From Aliarcobacter thereius LMG 24486 (GTDB taxonomy: Bacteria > Campylobacterota > Campylobacteria > Campylobacterales > Arcobacteraceae): a stretch of DNA of 64,000 nucleotides. This document shows positions 26,413 through 36,018 of this stretch, piece after piece. Within the stretch, counting starts at the first letter, position 1. Every line of letters starts with the position of its first letter. Under the pieces are notes generated by a model. The model ran no database searches. It saw nothing but the letters and a program-made list of their open reading frames with translations, and was not told the origin of the DNA. Made by a program: the position numbers and the translations under genes. The stretch covers positions 1,550,001 to 1,614,000 of the forward strand of contig NZ_CP035926.1 of NCBI RefSeq assembly GCF_004214815.1. The letters run 5' to 3'.

Positions 26413-27250
26413 ATTGAGTTGGATATGGAATTGTAATTCCTTCTTTATCAAACATTAGTTTGATATTTTCTATTAAATTAAATCTTACTTCCCAATAATC
26501 AGGAGTATTAACCCAAGCTCTTACAACAAAATTTATAGAAGAATCAGCAAGTTCAGAAACTGAAACTGTAAGCCCTTTTTCAAGTAATACTTTTTCATTT
26601 GATGAAAGTAAGTTTGTTAATAACTCTTTTGTTTTTTTAATATCATCATCATAAGATATGCTAACAACTAAATCAACTCTTCTTGTATCAAATGCATTTA
26701 CATTTGTAATAGAACCACTTGTAATTGAACTATTTGGTACAATTATTCTTTGATTGTCTCCTGTTATAAAAACTGTACTAAAAATCCCTACTTCGCTTAC
26801 ACTCCCAGTTACTCCACCAGCACTTACAAGATCACCCACTTTAAATGGTTTAAATATTATTATCATAACACCTGAGGCAAAATTTCCTAAAGAGTCTTTA
26901 AGTGCCAAACCAATAGCTAATCCAGCTGCTCCAAGTATTGCTAGAAATGATGTTGTAGTAATTCCTAGTTTATTTAAAGCTGCAATAACAACAGCTGTAA
27001 TTAGAGAATAATAAACTAAATTTTCCAAAAATTTAACAAGTATTTCATCTATCCCATCAATCTTTCTTATGATTTTTCCAAATACTTTTACAACTCTATT
27101 TACAATCCATTTTCCTATAAGAAAAATTATAATTGCAAGAAAAATCGACCAAGAGTAATCAAGAAGATTATCAATTAAGTTTTGAGGAATAAAAGATTGA
27201 AAATCTTTCTTAATACTATTAATACTTGTCTCTATATTTGGCATATCCAT
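26387..27250 (-). CDS. MscS-family mechanosensitive channel
   Basis: This 287-residue protein has three membrane helices (about 30-50, 70-92, 96-125). Pore helix TM3 has the Gly/Ala pattern AILGAAGLAIGLALKDSLGNFASG, followed by the beta domain (FKPFKVGDLV, RIIVPNSSI) and the alpha/beta C-terminal vestibule. It is typical MscS size (286 in E. coli). It acts as an emergency valve on hypo-osmotic shock. It lies between proS (9 bp upstream) and the CCA-adding enzyme (overlap). Confidence 0.93.
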   Translation of the reverse strand: MDMPNIETSINSIKKDFQSFIPQNLIDNLLDYSWSIFLAIIIFLIGKWIVNRVVKVFGKIIRKIDGIDEILVKFLENLVYYSLITAVVIAALNKLGITTTSFLAILGAAGLAIGLALKDSLGNFASGVMIIIFKPFKVGDLVSAGGVTGSVSEVGIFSTVFITGDNQRIIVPNSSITSGSITNVNAFDTRRVDLVVSISYDDDIKKTKELLTNLLSSNEKVLLEKGLTVSVSELADSSINFVVRAWVNTPDYWEVRFNLIENIKLMFDKEGITIPYPTQYVYQNNQN

Positions 27251-27259
27251 AATAATCTC

Positions 27260-28957
27260 CTATTTAATAAGTTCTAATATTTTTTCAAGTACATCTTCTA
27301 CTTTTATCTCTATTTTTTCTAAAGTTTTTCTAGAAACAATTTCAACTAATCCATCTTCTAGTTTTTTCCCAATAACAATTGCATATGGAAAACCTAAAAG
27401 TTCAAAATCACCCATTTTAAAGCCAAATCTAGCATTTATTCTATCATCTAAAATAGTTGAAACTCCCGATTCTTTTAATTTATTATAAAGTTCTTCTGCT
27501 ATCTTTGATTCTTCTTCTTTTTTTGAATTAGAAACAATAATATCTACCATAAATGGAGCTGTTGCTTTTGTCCAAATACAACCTTTATCATCATGGTTTT
27601 GTTCAATAACAGCAGCAACTAATCTTGAAACTCCAACTCCATAACAACCCATAACAAATGGTTTTGCTTTTCCATTTTCATCTAAAAAATTTGCATTCAT
27701 AGCACTTGAATATTTTGTACCTAATTGAAAAATATGCCCAGCTTCAATTCCTTTTGTATAAGAAAGTTTTCCACCACAACAAGAGCAATTATCTCCTTCT
27801 TGAACAGCAATTAAATCAAAATATCTTGCATCTTTTAGAGTTCTTAAATCTGCATTTGTAAAGTGATAATTTTCTTCATTTGCTCCACAAACAAGCCCAA
27901 AATTATCTTTTAGTTCATTATCTATCACAAAAGTTGCATCTAAATTTACAAAGCCACAATATCCAGCAACAATTCCAGCTTCATTTATCTCATCTTCAGA
28001 AGCATCAAGTAGTTCTAAAGCATTTACACTATTTGTAGCTTTCGTCTCTTCAAGCTCATCACTTCCTCTTATAAAGAAAACTACAATTTTAGTTTTATCT
28101 TCAAAAATAGCTTTTTTTATTACTGCTTTTACAGTTTGTTCTTTTGATACTTTTAAGAAACTTGCTACTTCTTCTATTGTTTTACAGTTTACTGTCTCTA
28201 TTTTTTCTAAACTAGCATTTTCAAAATTGTATTCTTTTACTCTTCTAGTTGCTGCTTCAATATTTGCTGCATATGAACAAGAATCACAAACAACAATAGT
28301 ATCTTCTCCTGAATCTGCTAAAACATGAAACTCTTTTGATCCACTTCCACCAATAGCTCCACTATCAGCTTCAACAACTCTAAAATCCAAACCTAATCTT
28401 GTATATATTCTTTTATAAGTCTCTTCCATAAGATTAAACTCTCGAACTAAATCATCTTCATTTGAGTGAAACGAATAAGCATCTTTCATCAGAAATTCTC
28501 TTCCTCTCATAAGCCCAAATCGTGGTCTTGCTTCATCTCTAAATTTTGTATTTATTTGGTAAAGATTTAAAGGTAAATCTTTATAAGAATTTACTCTATT
28601 TTTTACCATATTTACAACTGATTCTTCATTTGTAGGACTTAGTACATACGAAGCATTTTTTCTATCTTTAAATCTTAGAAGCTCATTTCCCATAGTAGTT
28701 GCACGACCTGATTCTTCCCATAAAGAAAGTGGTGTTACAAAACCAAACTGAACCTCATTTGCTCCTGCATTATCCATCTCTTCTTTTACTATATTTCTAA
28801 TTTTATCTAATACAATTTTTCCTAAAGGCATAAAATCGTAAATTCCAGCACCAGTTTGTGATACAAATCCACCTCGAAGCAAATATTGATGTGATGCTAA
28901 AGTAGCATCATTTGGTGTTTCTTTTGTTGTTGGAATAAAAAGTCTACTAAATTTCAT
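27260..28957 (-). CDS. proS: Prolyl-tRNA synthetase (bacterial type)
   Basis: This 565-residue class II synthetase has class motifs 1-3 (motif 2 in [23 protein letters not shown]), an insertion editing domain of INS type (about 235-385) between motifs 2 and 3, and the anticodon-binding C-terminus. It charges tRNA-Pro in the cytosol. It follows hemA by 21 bases, an arrangement shared with Campylobacter (hemA-proS), and precedes mscS. Confidence 0.97.
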   Translation of the reverse strand: MKFSRLFIPTTKETPNDATLASHQYLLRGGFVSQTGAGIYDFMPLGKIVLDKIRNIVKEEMDNAGANEVQFGFVTPLSLWEESGRATTMGNELLRFKDRKNASYVLSPTNEESVVNMVKNRVNSYKDLPLNLYQINTKFRDEARPRFGLMRGREFLMKDAYSFHSNEDDLVREFNLMEETYKRIYTRLGLDFRVVEADSGAIGGSGSKEFHVLADSGEDTIVVCDSCSYAANIEAATRRVKEYNFENASLEKIETVNCKTIEEVASFLKVSKEQTVKAVIKKAIFEDKTKIVVFFIRGSDELEETKATNSVNALELLDASEDEINEAGIVAGYCGFVNLDATFVIDNELKDNFGLVCGANEENYHFTNADLRTLKDARYFDLIAVQEGDNCSCCGGKLSYTKGIEAGHIFQLGTKYSSAMNANFLDENGKAKPFVMGCYGVGVSRLVAAVIEQNHDDKGCIWTKATAPFMVDIIVSNSKKEEESKIAEELYNKLKESGVSTILDDRINARFGFKMGDFELLGFPYAIVIGKKLEDGLVEIVSRKTLEKIEIKVEDVLEKILELIK

Positions 28958-28978
28958 AATATATTTTTCCTAATATTT

Positions 28979-30268
28979 TTAATTTTTATTTATATGTTCA
29001 CAATTATAATCTATCTCTTGTACATTTTGAGAAAACATATTCTGAACTGAACTTACAACCAAATCACAGTGCTTTGTTCTTGAAATAGTTTTAAGCTGCT
29101 TTGCTGGATTATGTAAATACTCAGTTATAATTGTTTGGCAAAGCTTTTTTATGTTTTCTTCATACTCTTTTGGCACATATCCTTTTTTAATAGCATTTTC
29201 TAATTTTTTATCTATTATTTGATCACCTTTTATATACAAATCTTTTATTAAAGGTTCAATATCTAAACTTTTTAACCAATCAAAAAACTCTAAAGTATTT
29301 CTTCCAACAATTGTATAAGCTTCTTTCGCTTGTGCTGATCTTTGAGTCATATTTTTATTTACAATCTCTTGTAAATCATCAACACTATAAATCTCTAAAT
29401 CAAACATAGATATATCTTCATCAATATCTCTTGGAACTGCTATATCAAACCAATATCTATTTATACTTGAGCTTGGAGTATTTTCTTGTGTAATTATTGG
29501 ATATGGAGCACTTGTTGCTGTTATCATTATAGGCATTATTTCAAGTAACTCTTCTAATTTATCATATGGTTTTACTTCTATATTTTCTGTAAAACTATTT
29601 GCTAGATTTTGTGCTTTTTTTATATTTCTACTTATAATTGTAACATCAAAACCAGCTGTTAATAAATGTTTAACAGCCAATTCACTCATTGTTCCAGCAC
29701 CAATTACAAGTGCTCTTACACCTTTTTTATCTCCTATAAGTTCTTTTGCTTTTGCAACTGCTGTTGAAGCAACAGATACTGAACCTGTTCCTAAACTTGT
29801 AGCATTTCTTACTTGTGCAGCACATTTAAATGCATAGTGCATAACTCTACTAATACTTTGATCACAAAAACCTAAACTTTGAGAGAATCTAAATGCATCT
29901 TTTAGTTGCCCAACTATTTGAGTTTCACCAATTACCAATGAATCCAAGGCTGAAGCAACTGAAAAAAGATGATGAACTGCAATATCTCCATCATAAATAT
30001 CAGCTCTATCATATAAAAAATCATATGATAAATTTGAATAAGAAGATAAGTTTTCTAGAATATTCTTACTACTTTGTTTTATATTTGAGCTTTTCCCAAT
30101 AATCTCAACTCTATTACATGTTGATAATAAAACTAACTCTTTTGTACTTTCAAAATCTAAAAGTTTTTTTATAAATCTACTTTTTTCATCTTCTCCATTA
30201 AAAGCTAGTTTTTCTCTTTGTTTTATATCAATATTTTTATGAGAAAAACTGATTACTAGATAACTCAT
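28979..30268 (-). CDS. hemA: Glutamyl-tRNA reductase
   Basis: This 429-residue enzyme catalyses the first step of the C5 haem pathway, reducing Glu-tRNA to glutamate-1-semialdehyde. It shows the catalytic Cys in LLSTCNRVEI, the YDRADIYDGDIAVHHLFSVASALDS block, the NADPH-binding ALVIGAGTMSELAVKHL and a C-terminal dimerisation helix region. It begins directly before the stop of the polyprenyl synthase gene (stop/ATG adjacent). Haem supply fits a respiratory organism with cytochromes such as NapB. Confidence 0.97.
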   Translation of the reverse strand: MSYLVISFSHKNIDIKQREKLAFNGEDEKSRFIKKLLDFESTKELVLLSTCNRVEIIGKSSNIKQSSKNILENLSSYSNLSYDFLYDRADIYDGDIAVHHLFSVASALDSLVIGETQIVGQLKDAFRFSQSLGFCDQSISRVMHYAFKCAAQVRNATSLGTGSVSVASTAVAKAKELIGDKKGVRALVIGAGTMSELAVKHLLTAGFDVTIISRNIKKAQNLANSFTENIEVKPYDKLEELLEIMPIMITATSAPYPIITQENTPSSSINRYWFDIAVPRDIDEDISMFDLEIYSVDDLQEIVNKNMTQRSAQAKEAYTIVGRNTLEFFDWLKSLDIEPLIKDLYIKGDQIIDKKLENAIKKGYVPKEYEENIKKLCQTIITEYLHNPAKQLKTISRTKHCDLVVSSVQNMFSQNVQEIDYNCEHINKN

Positions 30269-31168
30269 TTAAAACTCTCTTTCTATCATATCTTTCATAA
30301 TATCAACTAAATCTTTACTGTTTTTTTCATCTTTGATAGAATTTATTGCTTCTAAACCTATCTTTCTAGCTTCATTTATAGAATCATTTAAAGCATTTGT
30401 CTCTTTAAACTTTGTTTTTATCCAGTTTAATTCTTCTTTGTTTAACTCTTTTTTATACAGTGATTTTAAATAATCTTTTTCTTCAACTCTTTCATATAAA
30501 TACAAGTATGGAATAGTTACTTTTCCTTCTACAAAATCTAGCATAGCTGGTTTTCCAAGAGTTTTTGAATCAGAAGTTATATCCAAAATATCATCTATCA
30601 TTTGAAAAGCAAGTCCAAGGTTTTTTCCATATAAAGCATATTTATCACTATTAAGTCCAGCTAATATTGCTGCACTTCTAGCACTAGCTTCAATTAAAGA
30701 TGCTGTTTTTTTATAAATCATTGTTAAATATTTATCGTATGAAGTATTAAATGTAAGAGTTAAATCAACATCCATCATCTCTCCAATACTTAGTTCTGTT
30801 ACAGTATTTGAGATATGATAAGCAACTCTTTTATCCATTTGAGAAAGTTCTGTAAATGCTCTTGAATATAAAATATCACCAAACATTATTGAAGTTTTAT
30901 CACTATAAAGTGCATTAATTGATGGCTTACCTCTTCTTGTATCTGCTTCATCAATCACATCATCATGTAATAAAGAAGCTGCATGAATCATTTCAACAAC
31001 AGCACAAAGTTTTATACTATCTTCACTAATACCAGCAATTTTTAAAATCAATTTGCTTCTTAACATTTTTCCAGTAGATAATTTTTCCAAAAGTTCTAAG
31101 GCTTTTGGATAGTTACATACTTCTATAAATTCATAAATCTTTTTTTTAACTTGTTCTAAAACTTCCAC
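30269..31168 (-). CDS. Polyprenyl diphosphate synthase (trans-prenyltransferase)
   Basis: This 299-residue prenyltransferase has both Asp-rich motifs, LLHDDVIDEADTRRG (first) and FQMIDDILDIT (second). It extends farnesyl-type substrates with isopentenyl diphosphate, probably to make the menaquinone side chain; chain length cannot be read reliably. The start codon is GTG at 31168, immediately after the stop of the preceding small gene. The order DUF2018-like gene, polyprenyl synthase, hemA, proS matches that in Campylobacter. Confidence 0.9.
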   Translation of the reverse strand: MEVLEQVKKKIYEFIEVCNYPKALELLEKLSTGKMLRSKLILKIAGISEDSIKLCAVVEMIHAASLLHDDVIDEADTRRGKPSINALYSDKTSIMFGDILYSRAFTELSQMDKRVAYHISNTVTELSIGEMMDVDLTLTFNTSYDKYLTMIYKKTASLIEASARSAAILAGLNSDKYALYGKNLGLAFQMIDDILDITSDSKTLGKPAMLDFVEGKVTIPYLYLYERVEEKDYLKSLYKKELNKEELNWIKTKFKETNALNDSINEARKIGLEAINSIKDEKNSKDLVDIMKDMIEREF

Positions 31169-31471
31169 TTAACTATCCAACCTACTAATAATTTCTCCAG
31201 ATATCTCCATATAAAGTCCTTTTTTCATAGATTTAACTTCATTGATATTTTTCTCTTTAAACTCATTTATATAAGAGTTAATATCAAAATCTTCATCTTT
31301 ATTTTCACTTATTATAAGTTCTAAAACTGCTAGTTTTTCAATAACTTTATCAAGTTCATCTTCAACTAAATCTCTGTGAGTTTGTTCAACAATATCAAAA
31401 AATTTTGATTTTGGACTTCCAAAGAAAATATCATCTTCATCTTCTGTGAACCAATCTTTAAACTTTGACAT
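31169..31471 (-). CDS. DUF2018-like small acidic protein
   Basis: This 100-residue soluble acidic helical protein begins with FKDWFTEDEDDIFFGSPKSKFFDIV. Position between hisD and the polyprenyl synthase gene, and the sequence pattern, fit the DUF2018 family of Campylobacterota. No catalytic residues are recognisable. Its ATG overlaps the hisD stop by one base going upstream, so hisD, this gene, the polyprenyl synthase, hemA and proS probably form one operon. Function unknown. Confidence 0.75.
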   Translation of the reverse strand: MSKFKDWFTEDEDDIFFGSPKSKFFDIVEQTHRDLVEDELDKVIEKLAVLELIISENKDEDFDINSYINEFKEKNINEVKSMKKGLYMEISGEIISRLDS

Positions 31472-32766
31472 TATCTGTTTTCCAATCGTACTCGTACACT
31501 TTTTGCATGAGCTGTTAATCCTTCTGTATCAGCTAAAAGTGCACAAGGTTCTCCTAAAGTTTGAATAGCTTTTTTAGAAAAACTAATTATTGAGCTTTTT
31601 TTCAAAAAGTTTTCAACATTTAATGGACTATAAAATTTAGCAGTTCCACCTGTTGGTAAAGTATGATTTGGTCCAGCAATATAATCTCCAATTGGTTCAG
31701 GTGTATTTTCACCTAAAAATATTGCACCAGCGTGTTTTATATATGGTAAAAGTTCAAAAGGATTTTCTGTCATTACTTCAAGATGTTCAGGAGCAATATC
31801 ATTCATAAGTTCTATTGCTTCATCCATATCTTTTGCAATAATTATAGCTCCTCTTTCATCTATTGATTTTCTAGCTATTGTTTCTCTTTCAAGTTTTGAT
31901 AAATAAGTTTCAACTTCAATATCTGTTTTCTTTGCAAGTTCTTCACATGTTGTAATTAAAATAGAACTAGCCATTTCATCATGCTCTGCTTGAGAAAGTA
32001 AATCAATTGCAATATAGTTTGCTTTTGCATTTTTATCAGCTAAGATCCCAATTTCACTTGGTCCTGCTATCATATCAATATTTACTTCTCCAAATACAAG
32101 TTTTTTTGCTGTTGCAACAAAAATATTTCCAGGTCCTGTTATTACATCTACTTTTGGAATAGTTTTTGTTCCATAAGCCATAGCAGCAACTGCACTAGCT
32201 CCTCCAACTTTATAAACTTTTGAAACTCCACATAAGTGACAAGCTGCTAAAAGTAACTCATTTACTTCATCGTTTGGAGCTGGTGTACATACAACTATCT
32301 CTTTAACATTTGCGACTAAAGCTGGTATTGCATTCATAAGAAGCGAACTAGGATATGCAGCTTTTCCACCTGGGATATAAAGCCCTGCTCTATCAACAGG
32401 AGTCACTTTTTGTCCAAGAATAGTTCCATTATCTTCAAAATCAATCCAAGATTTTGGAACTTGTTTTTCGTGGTAAGCTTTTATTCTATCATAAGCTGTA
32501 TGAAGAGATTTTCTTAATTCATCATCAATATTTTTATATGCTTTTTCCATATCATTTGTAGAGATTAAAAGTTCATTTGCATCTTTAAATGCCCACTTAT
32601 CAAATTTTTCTATATGTCTTTTTAAAGCTTCATCACCATCAGCAATAATTTCATCTATCATATTTGTAACAATTTTTGAAACATCTTTTATATCACTTTT
32701 AGCTCTTGCTAAAATATTTCCAAACTCTTCTTTAAAGTTTTTATCTTTTGTATTAATTATTTTCAT
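31471..32766 (-). CDS. hisD: Histidinol dehydrogenase
   Basis: This 431-residue Zn-dependent NAD enzyme oxidises histidinol to histidine in two steps. It shows the PGGKAAYPSSLLMNAIPA motif, VDVITGPGNIFVATAKK, IDMIAGPSEIGILAD, the catalytic LLSQAEHDE and the metal-site region GPNHTLPTGGTAKFYSPL. The ATG at 32766 overlaps the end of aroK by 14 bp. It stands apart from other his genes, as common in this phylum. Confidence 0.97.
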   Translation of the reverse strand: MKIINTKDKNFKEEFGNILARAKSDIKDVSKIVTNMIDEIIADGDEALKRHIEKFDKWAFKDANELLISTNDMEKAYKNIDDELRKSLHTAYDRIKAYHEKQVPKSWIDFEDNGTILGQKVTPVDRAGLYIPGGKAAYPSSLLMNAIPALVANVKEIVVCTPAPNDEVNELLLAACHLCGVSKVYKVGGASAVAAMAYGTKTIPKVDVITGPGNIFVATAKKLVFGEVNIDMIAGPSEIGILADKNAKANYIAIDLLSQAEHDEMASSILITTCEELAKKTDIEVETYLSKLERETIARKSIDERGAIIIAKDMDEAIELMNDIAPEHLEVMTENPFELLPYIKHAGAIFLGENTPEPIGDYIAGPNHTLPTGGTAKFYSPLNVENFLKKSSIISFSKKAIQTLGEPCALLADTEGLTAHAKSVRVRLENR

Positions 32767-33280
32767 TTAATTTTCCTAATATCTCTTTTACAATATCTTT
32801 TAAATCTTTTCTTTCAACATCAATTATAATATTTGAAACTTTTTCATACTCTTTTTCTCTTATATTAAAGAGTTTTAAAGCCTCTTTTTTGTTTTGCAAA
32901 AGTGGTCTTTTTTTAAGTTTATTTTTGGCATTTGGTGCTTTTTTTATTCTTTCTAAAATTCCATCAAAAGATGATTTTAAATAGATTACCAAACCAATAT
33001 TTCGAAGATTTTCCTGCTTATAAAATCCACCACCTGTTGAAATAATTGTATTTTCTACACTATTTTCAAGCCAAAGAGCAGTTTTTTTCTCTAAATTTCT
33101 AAAATAAGCTTCGCCATCACTAGCAAAAATATTTTTAATTTTTCTATTTTCCATACTTTCAATTAAATCATCTGTATCAATAGAAAACATTGAAGAGTTT
33201 TTAAGTAAAGCTCTAGCAACTGTACCTTTTCCAACACCCATAAAACCGATTAAAATAATATTGTTTTTATTCATTTTCAT
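32753..33280 (-). CDS. aroK: Shikimate kinase
   Basis: This 175-residue P-loop kinase has Walker A GFMGVGKGT, the shikimate-binding DTDDLIES region, the second Arg/Gly motif STGGGFY and the lid with RPLL. It phosphorylates shikimate at O3 on the path to chorismate. Two ATGs are in frame (33280 and 33274), neither with a strong ribosome-binding site. It overlaps hisD and lies 27 bp after the deaminase-like gene on the same strand. Confidence 0.93.
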   Translation of the reverse strand: MKMNKNNIILIGFMGVGKGTVARALLKNSSMFSIDTDDLIESMENRKIKNIFASDGEAYFRNLEKKTALWLENSVENTIISTGGGFYKQENLRNIGLVIYLKSSFDGILERIKKAPNAKNKLKKRPLLQNKKEALKLFNIREKEYEKVSNIIIDVERKDLKDIVKEILGKLNENN

Positions 33281-33307
33281 TCTTTTTTCAATAATTTTGG
33301 ATTATAT

Positions 33308-34177
33308 CTAAATATTAGTAAATTTTCTTTTGTATCTTTCTATCATTGTTTCATTTCCTAAAGTTCCACCTTGATGAATATATAAGAAAATATAATTTTC
33401 TTTATTTTTTAAATTTTTTACATAGTTTTCAAAAACAATCCATCCTAAACTATCATAAAGCAAATCAAACTCAATATTTGTTTTGTTTAAAAGTTCAATA
33501 TGTTTTTCATAAAACTCTTTATATAGTTTTCCAAAATGATATTTCTTATCTTTTCCTAAAATTCTTGGATGATTATTTTTTTCAAGCTCTAAAAATTGTT
33601 TTTCTAAATATTCATCATCTCCAACACAAGAACAAGTAAGCACTTCAAAAGGCAGATAATGTTGTAAATATAGGGCTGTTGTTCCTGTTCCACTTGGTAA
33701 AAATACTTTTAATTTTTTGGAATCAATATTTATCTTTTTTGCCCAAGTTTTTATCTCATTTGCTAATATTTCTATTCCATATCTAGCTTCTTGTACTGCT
33801 CCACCTTCACTTACAAACAACTCATCTTCACTAAAATTTGTTGGAAGATTGCCAACTATTATATTCATTCTATTTTCAAGGGCTTTTTTATAATTTCCAC
33901 TTGGATTTTCTTCTAAATATTTAGGAATATGTGAAACATAATAATCAAAATTCAAAGACTTTATTTTACATAAAACACTCAAAGAGTACATTGCATTTGA
34001 TTGATTTGAACCATGAGAAACTATCTTCTTATAAGCTTTTAAATCTTTATTTAAAAAATAGTGAAATTTTCTTGCTTTATTTCCACTAAAATCTTTATCT
34101 AATAAATCATCTCTTTTTACAAAATATTTTTGTGAATTAAAAATAATTTCATCTACTTTTGAACTTTGAAAATCCAT
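33308..34177 (-). CDS. PLP-dependent ACC deaminase / D-cysteine desulfhydrase family protein
   Basis: This 289-residue fold-type II PLP enzyme has the PLP lysine in FVKRDDLLDKDFSGNKARKF, the SHGSNQSNAMYSLS substrate/phosphate region and PSGTGTTALYLQHY for PLP phosphate. The family deaminates 1-aminocyclopropane-1-carboxylate or desulfurates D-cysteine. The bacterial context makes the second, or another small amino acid, more likely, but the substrate is undetermined. The start region is a mirror image of that of divergent exbB (see 34172-34240). Confidence 0.8.
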   Translation of the reverse strand: MDFQSSKVDEIIFNSQKYFVKRDDLLDKDFSGNKARKFHYFLNKDLKAYKKIVSHGSNQSNAMYSLSVLCKIKSLNFDYYVSHIPKYLEENPSGNYKKALENRMNIIVGNLPTNFSEDELFVSEGGAVQEARYGIEILANEIKTWAKKINIDSKKLKVFLPSGTGTTALYLQHYLPFEVLTCSCVGDDEYLEKQFLELEKNNHPRILGKDKKYHFGKLYKEFYEKHIELLNKTNIEFDLLYDSLGWIVFENYVKNLKNKENYIFLYIHQGGTLGNETMIERYKRKFTNI

Positions 34178-34240
34178 AAACTAACCTTATTAATTAAACT
34201 TTCATTATAATATAAAAAATTAAAAGGTTAGTTTATGGAT
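34172..34240. repeat. 17-bp perfect inverted repeat covering both start sites of divergent genes
   Basis: The arms are 34172-34188 and 34224-34240 (AAGGTTAGTTTATGGAT on each coding strand), separated by 35 bases. Each arm holds the AAGG ribosome-binding site, the ATG and the second codon of its gene. The spacer holds a self-complementary ATTATAAT (34204-34211) that supplies a TATAAT -10 on both strands. Confidence 0.7.
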
Positions 34241-34705
34241 ATTTTAGAGTTTATTCACAAAGGTGGAACAATTGTTTATATTTTAATAGTTTTAAATTTT
34301 ATTGGTTTTTCAATAATTATCTATAAATTTCTAACTTTTCCTAAGATTAATAATATTCTACAAAATATTGCAAATAGTGTTGATAGAACAAAAAATATAG
34401 AAGCACAAATAGAGTTTGAGATTAAAAAACTTGAAAGAGGTTTAGTTGTAATAAAAAATATTGCTGTTATTTCTCCACTTTTAGGACTTTTAGGAACAGT
34501 TGTTGGAATTTATGCCTCTTTTGATGTAATTAGTGTAAAAGGTTTAGGAGATCCAACAATATTTTCAGGTGGAATTGCTGTTGCTTTGATTACTACAATA
34601 GCTGGAATAATTGTATCAATACCTCATCAAATTGCATATAATCACTTTATATCTTTTGTTGATGAAGCTGAACTAAAAGCTAAAAAAGAGATTTTGGGAG
34701 CATAA
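34235..34705 (+). CDS. exbB: ExbB/TolQ-type proton channel subunit
   Basis: This 156-residue inner-membrane protein of the MotA/TolQ/ExbB family has three helices (about 12-34, 72-95, 105-130) and the conserved ISPLLGLLGTVVGIYASF and GGIAVALITTIAGIIVSIPHQIAYN. With ExbD it powers TonB-dependent import. The short N-terminus resembles the ExbB of Helicobacter and Campylobacter. exbD follows after 2 bases. It could be a TolQ homologue, but pairing with a short ExbD and three TonB receptors in the window favours ExbB. Confidence 0.88.
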   Translation: MDILEFIHKGGTIVYILIVLNFIGFSIIIYKFLTFPKINNILQNIANSVDRTKNIEAQIEFEIKKLERGLVVIKNIAVISPLLGLLGTVVGIYASFDVISVKGLGDPTIFSGGIAVALITTIAGIIVSIPHQIAYNHFISFVDEAELKAKKEILGA

Positions 34706-34707
34706 AT

Positions 34708-35097
34708 ATGAAAAGAAGAGAGCAATTAGGTCTTGATTTAACTCCTATAATTGATGTCGTTTTTATTCTTTTAATTTTCTTTTTAGTTACAAGTGTTTTC
34801 AAAAAAGAGGAACTAGCTTTGATGCTCGACTTACCAAAAGCCGAAGCAAAAGGAGTTCAAGTAAAAACTGAACAGATTTTTATAGAACTAAATCTTGATA
34901 AACTTGCGATAAAAGGAATAGAAGTTTCATTTGATTCTTTAGAGGATAATCTAAAAGAAATAGAAAATAAAAATGATGCAATTGTTGTAAGAATTGATAG
35001 CAAGGTGCCATATGAAAGAGTTGTAAAACTACTTGATTTATTACAAAAATACAATTTAAATAATCTAGCACTCGTTACAAACGATATCTCAAAATAG
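34708..35097 (+). CDS. exbD: ExbD/TolR-type proton channel subunit
   Basis: This 129-residue protein has one N-terminal membrane helix (about 12-34) carrying the essential Asp in LTPIIDVVFILLIFFL, and a periplasmic ferredoxin-like domain. It partners the ExbB encoded 2 bases upstream. No tonB gene follows: a strong terminator hairpin overlaps the stop codon and the next gene is an ion channel. TonB must be encoded elsewhere. Confidence 0.9.
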   Translation: MKRREQLGLDLTPIIDVVFILLIFFLVTSVFKKEELALMLDLPKAEAKGVQVKTEQIFIELNLDKLAIKGIEVSFDSLEDNLKEIENKNDAIVVRIDSKVPYERVVKLLDLLQKYNLNNLALVTNDISK

Positions 35098-35125
35098 CTT
35101 AATATTTAAATTATTAAGCTATTTT
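35091..35125 (+). terminator. Strong hairpin terminator after exbD
   Basis: A perfect 14-bp stem AAAATAGCTTAATA/TATTAAGCTATTTT with a 7-base loop includes the exbD stop codon and is followed by a pyrimidine-rich stretch. Confidence 0.75.
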
Positions 35126-35195
35126 CTCTAATTTTTAATCTTATTATAAATATTTTTCTGATTATATTCCACAAAAATTTTATAAAAGGATATTG

Positions 35196-36002
35196 ATGTA
35201 TCAAAGAATAAAGAGTTTTGTAGAGAGTAGTTTTTTTACAAAATTAATTATATATTTAATAGTTTTAAATGGTATTACAATGGGATTAGAAACTTCAAAA
35301 AGTTTCATTGAAAGTTTTGGAACTTATAGTTCTATATTTAATAAAATAGTTATTTCAGTTTTTACAATAGAGATTATATTAAGAATTTATGTTTATAGAG
35401 TATCTTTTTTCAAAGATTCTTGGAGTTTATTTGACTTTTTTGTTGTTACAATATCTTTAATTCCTGCAAGTCAAGGTTTTGAGATTTTAAGGGTCTTAAG
35501 AGTTTTAAGATTATTTAGGCTTATAACAGCTGTTCCACAAATGAGAAAAATAGTTACAGCATTAATTAGTGTAATTCCTGGTATGCTATCTGTTATTGGT
35601 CTTATGACACTATTTTTCTATATTTTTGCAATTATGGCTACACAGCTTTTTGCAGAAAAATTTCCTGAATGGTTTGGAACTTTAGGAGAATCATTTTATA
35701 CTCTATTTCAAATCATGACTTTAGAATCTTGGTCTATGGGAATTGTAAGACCTGTTATGGAAATTTATCCTTACTCTTGGCTTTTTTTTGTTCCTTTTAT
35801 CTTCATTGTTACTTTTGTAATGATAAACCTAGTTGTTGCAATCATTGTTGATGCTATGGCAATTTTAAATAAAGAAGAAGAGAAGAATATTATTGGTGAA
35901 ATTCAAGACCATGATAATAATTTAAACAAAGAGATAGTAGAGTTAAGAAAAGATATGAATGAAATTAAATTAATTTTAAAAGAATTTATAGATAAGAAAT
36001 AA
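35196..36002 (+). CDS. NavAb-like voltage-gated sodium channel
   Basis: This 268-residue one-domain channel has helices S1-S4 as voltage sensor; S4 carries regularly spaced Arg ([14 protein letters not shown]). The pore has selectivity filter TLESWSM, and S6 ends [18 protein letters not shown], followed by a C-terminal coiled coil. The filter and flanking residues are those I recall for NavAb of Arcobacter butzleri; there are scattered substitutions (for example [12 protein letters not shown]), so this is an orthologue in a related species. It tetramerises to pass Na+. The ATG at 35196 (after AAGGA) matches NavAb's start; a TTG at 35193 is one codon earlier. Confidence 0.95.
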   Translation: MYQRIKSFVESSFFTKLIIYLIVLNGITMGLETSKSFIESFGTYSSIFNKIVISVFTIEIILRIYVYRVSFFKDSWSLFDFFVVTISLIPASQGFEILRVLRVLRLFRLITAVPQMRKIVTALISVIPGMLSVIGLMTLFFYIFAIMATQLFAEKFPEWFGTLGESFYTLFQIMTLESWSMGIVRPVMEIYPYSWLFFVPFIFIVTFVMINLVVAIIVDAMAILNKEEEKNIIGEIQDHDNNLNKEIVELRKDMNEIKLILKEFIDKK

Positions 36003-36018
36003 TTCAAAAGGAGTATAT

